Assembly (NCBI GenBank): GCA_934635515.1
Contig: CAKTZK010000009.1
Coordinates: forward strand, 1-30,427
DNA: 30,427 nt
Source: an uncultured Oscillospiraceae bacterium
GTDB lineage: Bacteria; Bacillota_A; Clostridia; Oscillospirales; Oscillospiraceae
Direction of reading: 5' to 3'
Positions 28,292 to 30,427 of this stretch are shown here, one piece after another. The number at the start of each line of letters is the position of its first letter. The stretch's first letter is position 1. The notes below the pieces were generated by a model. It ran no database searches, had not been told where the DNA came from, and saw only the letters and a list, made by a program, of their open reading frames with translations. A program made the translations under genes and the position numbers.

Positions 28292-28984
28292 ATGATCTAT
28301 ACCAGCGAAGTGCAGCATATGTGCCCCATCGCCAAGGGCGCTTATCATGGCCCTGCGCCCATTCCCGAGGAGGGAAAGTGGGTCCAGGCTAAGGAGATCG
28401 GCGACATTTCCGGCTTCACCCACGGTATCGGCTGGTGCGCGCCTCAGCAGGGCGCCTGCAAGCTGACGCTGAATGTGAAAAACGGCGTTATCGAGGAGGC
28501 TCTGGTGGAGACCATCGGCTGCTCCGGCATGACCCATTCCGCTGCTATGGCTGCCGAAATTCTCATCGGCAAGACCATTCTGGAGGCGCTGAACACCGAC
28601 CTGGTGTGCGACGCTATCAACACCGCCATGCGGGAGCTGTTTTTGCAGATCGTGTATGGCCGTACCCAGTCCGCTTTCTCCGAGGGCGGTCTGGCGGTGG
28701 GCGCGTCCCTGGAGGATCTGGGCAAGGGCCTGCGCAGCCAGGTGGGCACCATGTTTGCCACCAAGGAAAAGGGTCCCCGCTATCTGGAGATGGCCGAGGG
28801 CTATGTGACCCGCGTGGCTCTGAACAAGGACGACGAGATCGTGGGCTACGAGTTCATCAGCCTGGGCAAGATGATGGACTTTATCAAGAAGGGCGACGAC
28901 GCAGCCACCGCTCTGGAAAAGGCCAAGGGTCACTATGGTCAGTTCGACAATGCGGCGAAGTATGTCGATCCCAGACAGGAATAA
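28292..28984 (+). CDS. NifU/IscU-like iron-sulfur scaffold-family protein
   Basis: This 230-residue cytosolic protein has a central part resembling the NifU N-terminal/IscU scaffold fold. GWCAPQQGACKLTLNVKNGV (47-66) is followed by VETIGCSGMTHSAAMAAEIL (72-91) and IGKTILEALN, with cysteines 49, 56, 77 and 106 as possible metal ligands. The classical IscU arrangement of three cysteines and an aspartate is not clearly kept, so cluster binding is a guess. The ATG at 28292 is preferred over an upstream TTG because AAAGGA then sits at a workable distance. The GGGtGRT-protein gene starts 16 bases after its stop, and to my knowledge the two families are regularly paired in anaerobic Firmicutes. Role unknown. 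Confidence 0.75.
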   Translation: MIYTSEVQHMCPIAKGAYHGPAPIPEEGKWVQAKEIGDISGFTHGIGWCAPQQGACKLTLNVKNGVIEEALVETIGCSGMTHSAAMAAEILIGKTILEALNTDLVCDAINTAMRELFLQIVYGRTQSAFSEGGLAVGASLEDLGKGLRSQVGTMFATKEKGPRYLEMAEGYVTRVALNKDDEIVGYEFISLGKMMDFIKKGDDAATALEKAKGHYGQFDNAAKYVDPRQE

Positions 28985-29000
28985 GGAGGAGGACGAAATT

Positions 29001-30002
29001 ATGGCACTGTTTGAAAGCTACGAAAGAAGAATCGACAAGATCAACGGCGTCCTCGCTCAGTACGGCATCGGCTCCGTGGAGGAGTGCCGGGATATCTGCA
29101 AGGCCAAAGGCTTTGACCCCTATGAGATCGTAAAGAGCATTCAGCCCATTTGCTTCGAAAACGCCTGCTGGGCTTACACCGTGGGTGCGGCCATCGCTCT
29201 GAAGGCCGGAGTCAAGACCGCAGCCGAGGCCGCCAAGCTGATCGGCGTGGGCCTGCAGTCCTTCTGCATCGACGGGTCTGTGGCCGAGGACCGCAAGGTG
29301 GGTCTGGGCCACGGCAACCTGGGCGCTATGCTCCTCAGCGAGGAGAGCAAGTGCTTTGCCTTCCTGGCGGGCCACGAGTCCTTCGCCGCCGCCGAGGGCG
29401 CCATCGGCATTGTGAAAAACGCCAACAAGGCCCGCAAGGAGCCCCTGCGCGTGATCCTCAACGGCCTGGGTAAGGATGCCGCTCAGATCATCAGCCGCAT
29501 CAACGGCTTCACCTATGTGCAGACCCAGTTCGACTACTACACAAGCGAGCTGAAGGTAGTGCGGGAGATCCGCTACTCCGAGGGTGAGCGGGCCAATGTC
29601 CGCTGCTACGGCGCGGACGATGTGCGCGAGGGCGTGGCCATCATGCACCATGAGGGCGTGGATGTGTCCATCACCGGCAACTCCACCAACCCCACCCGCT
29701 TTCAGCACCCTGTGGCCGGCACTTACAAGAAAGAGTGCATCGAGCAGGGCAAGAAGTATTTCTCCGTGGCCTCTGGCGGCGGTACGGGCCGTACCCTGCA
29801 CCCGGACAACATGGCCGCCGGCCCTGCCTCCTATGGCATGACCGACACCATGGGCCGTATGCACAGCGACGCCCAGTTCGCCGGCTCCAGCTCCGTGCCC
29901 GCCCACGTGGAAATGATGGGCTTCCTGGGCATGGGCAACAACCCCATGGTTGGCGCCACCGTGGCCGTGGCTGTGGCGGTGGCAGAGAGCCTGAAGGGCT
30001 GA
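29001..30002 (+). CDS. GGGtGRT protein, conserved protein of unknown function
   Basis: This 333-residue soluble protein has the family-defining motif GGGTGRT at 259-265 inside a highly conserved block (ASGGGTGRTLHPDNM), with further glycine-rich segments (GLGHGNLGAM at 101-110, SITGNSTNPTRF at 223-234). The C terminus is GMGNNPMVGATVAVAVAVAE. NCBI's family naming uses this motif; no reaction is established to my knowledge. AAGGAGG precedes the ATG at 29001; an in-frame GTG at 28935 lies within the upstream gene. Histidine and cysteine residues are scattered without an obvious catalytic set. It is cotranscribed with the NifU-like gene and followed by a strong terminator, so the two form a closed two-gene unit. 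Confidence 0.85.
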   Translation: MALFESYERRIDKINGVLAQYGIGSVEECRDICKAKGFDPYEIVKSIQPICFENACWAYTVGAAIALKAGVKTAAEAAKLIGVGLQSFCIDGSVAEDRKVGLGHGNLGAMLLSEESKCFAFLAGHESFAAAEGAIGIVKNANKARKEPLRVILNGLGKDAAQIISRINGFTYVQTQFDYYTSELKVVREIRYSEGERANVRCYGADDVREGVAIMHHEGVDVSITGNSTNPTRFQHPVAGTYKKECIEQGKKYFSVASGGGTGRTLHPDNMAAGPASYGMTDTMGRMHSDAQFAGSSSVPAHVEMMGFLGMGNNPMVGATVAVAVAVAESLKG

Positions 30003-30028
30003 TTTGCCGCTGTTGGTTTATATTTATG

Positions 30029-30063
30029 AAAAAATCCCGCCGGACCTCCGGCGGGATTTTTTT
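30029..30063 (+). terminator. Terminator of the NifU-like/GGGtGRT operon
   Basis: AAATCCCGCCGG pairs with CCGGCGGGATTT around ACCT and is followed by a run of T, 27 bases after the GGGtGRT stop codon. Confidence 0.95.
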
Positions 30064-30073
30064 CGGGGAGGGA

Positions 30074-30116
30074 ACGGATTGCCACGGCCAGTGTGCGCAC
30101 TGGCCTCGCAATGACA
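30074..30116 (+). repeat. Dispersed hairpin repeat, variant ATTGC/GCAAT, copy 2
   Basis: ACGGATTGCCACGGCCAGTG followed by TGCGCACTGGCCTCGCAATGA. It is nearly identical to the copy at 12655-12696, and the extra G/C pair that extends the inner stem (GGCCAGTG/CACTGGCC) is itself compensatory. Confidence 0.8.
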
Positions 30117-30148
30117 TTTTTTTGCAAGGGGTGCGGTGCGTGACGGGC

Positions 30149-30246
30149 GGCGGGCTGTGGTCAGCCCGCCCTACATTTTGGTAGGGCAGGACCTGTGTGT
30201 CCTGCCGTGGGTGCGGTGAGTAACGGCGGGGTGAGGGCACCCCGCC
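30149..30246. repeat. Three 22-base 8-6-8 palindromic modules
   Basis: Arms GGCGGGCT/AGCCCGCC (30149-30170), GGCAGGAC/GTCCTGCC (30185-30206) and GGCGGGGT/ACCCCGCC (30225-30246), each with a 6-base centre and framed by GTAGG or CCTAC. They match the modules at 13691-13762 in form. No gene is supported from 30064 to the window end. Confidence 0.75.
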
Positions 30247-30323
30247 CTACGGAAGCGTATCAAGGGGGGCGGTGGGGGCGACCCCTCAGGCGCTTCACGC
30301 CACCCTGCCCACCGTCGTGCCAA

Positions 30324-30357
30324 CCGATTCCCGGCCACTGTCGTGGCCGCCAATCGG
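30324..30357. repeat. Palindrome CCGATT/AATCGG
   Basis: CCGATT-CCC-GGCCAC-TGTC-GTGGCC-GCC-AATCGG folds into a two-part hairpin with 6-base arms in each part. It resembles the dispersed hairpin repeats in form but shares little sequence. Confidence 0.6.
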
Positions 30358-30412
30358 GGCACTTCCTCGAAATCGCCTCGCTTCTTCTGCCACTGGCAGC
30401 GCTTCGGCGATT

Positions 30413-30427
30413 TCCCCTTGCGCAGGG
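30413..30427 (+). repeat. Possible end of a 122-bp element cut by the window edge
   Basis: TCCCCTTGCGCAGGG matches the right terminus of the 122-bp element (13773, 14766). The sequence before it does not match, so it is either a terminal fragment or a short relative continuing beyond the window. Confidence 0.4.

Overview
This window looks like a chromosomal segment of a fairly GC-rich, Gram-positive Clostridia member, most likely Oscillospirales/Oscillospiraceae-like. The basis is Shine-Dalgarno-rich starts, a type III glutamine synthetase, a SpoIIM-family membrane protein, SipW/TasA-type secretion genes and the hairpin-repeat families. The species cannot be named from sequence alone. No tRNA, rRNA, insertion sequence, phage gene or CRISPR array was seen.

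Layout. (a) 1-867: the tail of an unidentified gene, a two-way terminator, and a reverse-strand metallo-beta-lactamase-fold hydrolase with its own promoter. (b) 963-7669: a thiamine salvage operon, promoter / TPP riboswitch / terminator / second TPP-like element / thiW-thiM-thiE-thiD-tenA-thiZ-thiX-thiY. It imports and phosphorylates the thiazole and pyrimidine halves and joins them; no thiC or thiG is present. (c) 7707-10639: a reverse-strand pair, a GGDEF-REC-HD-GYP hybrid protein and an Hpt protein, transcribed divergently from (d). (d) 10762-22087: a c-di-GMP riboswitch followed by eight same-strand genes. They encode a degenerate EAL protein, a membrane-anchored TasA-like protein, a TasA/camelysin-like secreted subunit, a SipW-type signal peptidase, a membrane-anchored McrB-like AAA+ ATPase, a DUF2357-like protein with a duplicated domain, a second SipW-type peptidase and an apparently active EAL phosphodiesterase. 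(e) 22182-30002: a VanZ-like protein, glnN, a SpoIIM-family protein, gltX, trpS, and a NifU-like/GGGtGRT pair. (f) 30064-30427: a block of hairpin repeats.

Regions (c) and (d) are the most interesting part. One divergent locus carries a c-di-GMP synthesis module, c-di-GMP degradation modules (HD-GYP, EAL), a c-di-GMP riboswitch, a likely non-catalytic EAL receptor and a SipW/TasA-type fibre or surface-protein export set. Inside the same operon is an McrBC-like ATPase/DUF2357 pair that lacks a recognisable nuclease and is tethered to the membrane. The second highlight is a TPP-like aptamer placed between the canonical TPP riboswitch terminator and thiW: it keeps the pyrimidine-sensing half but has lost the pyrophosphate-sensing consensus.

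The gaps inside the fibre operon (12504-12882, 13636-13956, 14716-14990) and the right edge of the window are filled with dispersed palindromic repeats. These include two 122-bp copies of a MITE-like element and a hairpin family whose arms covary between copies.
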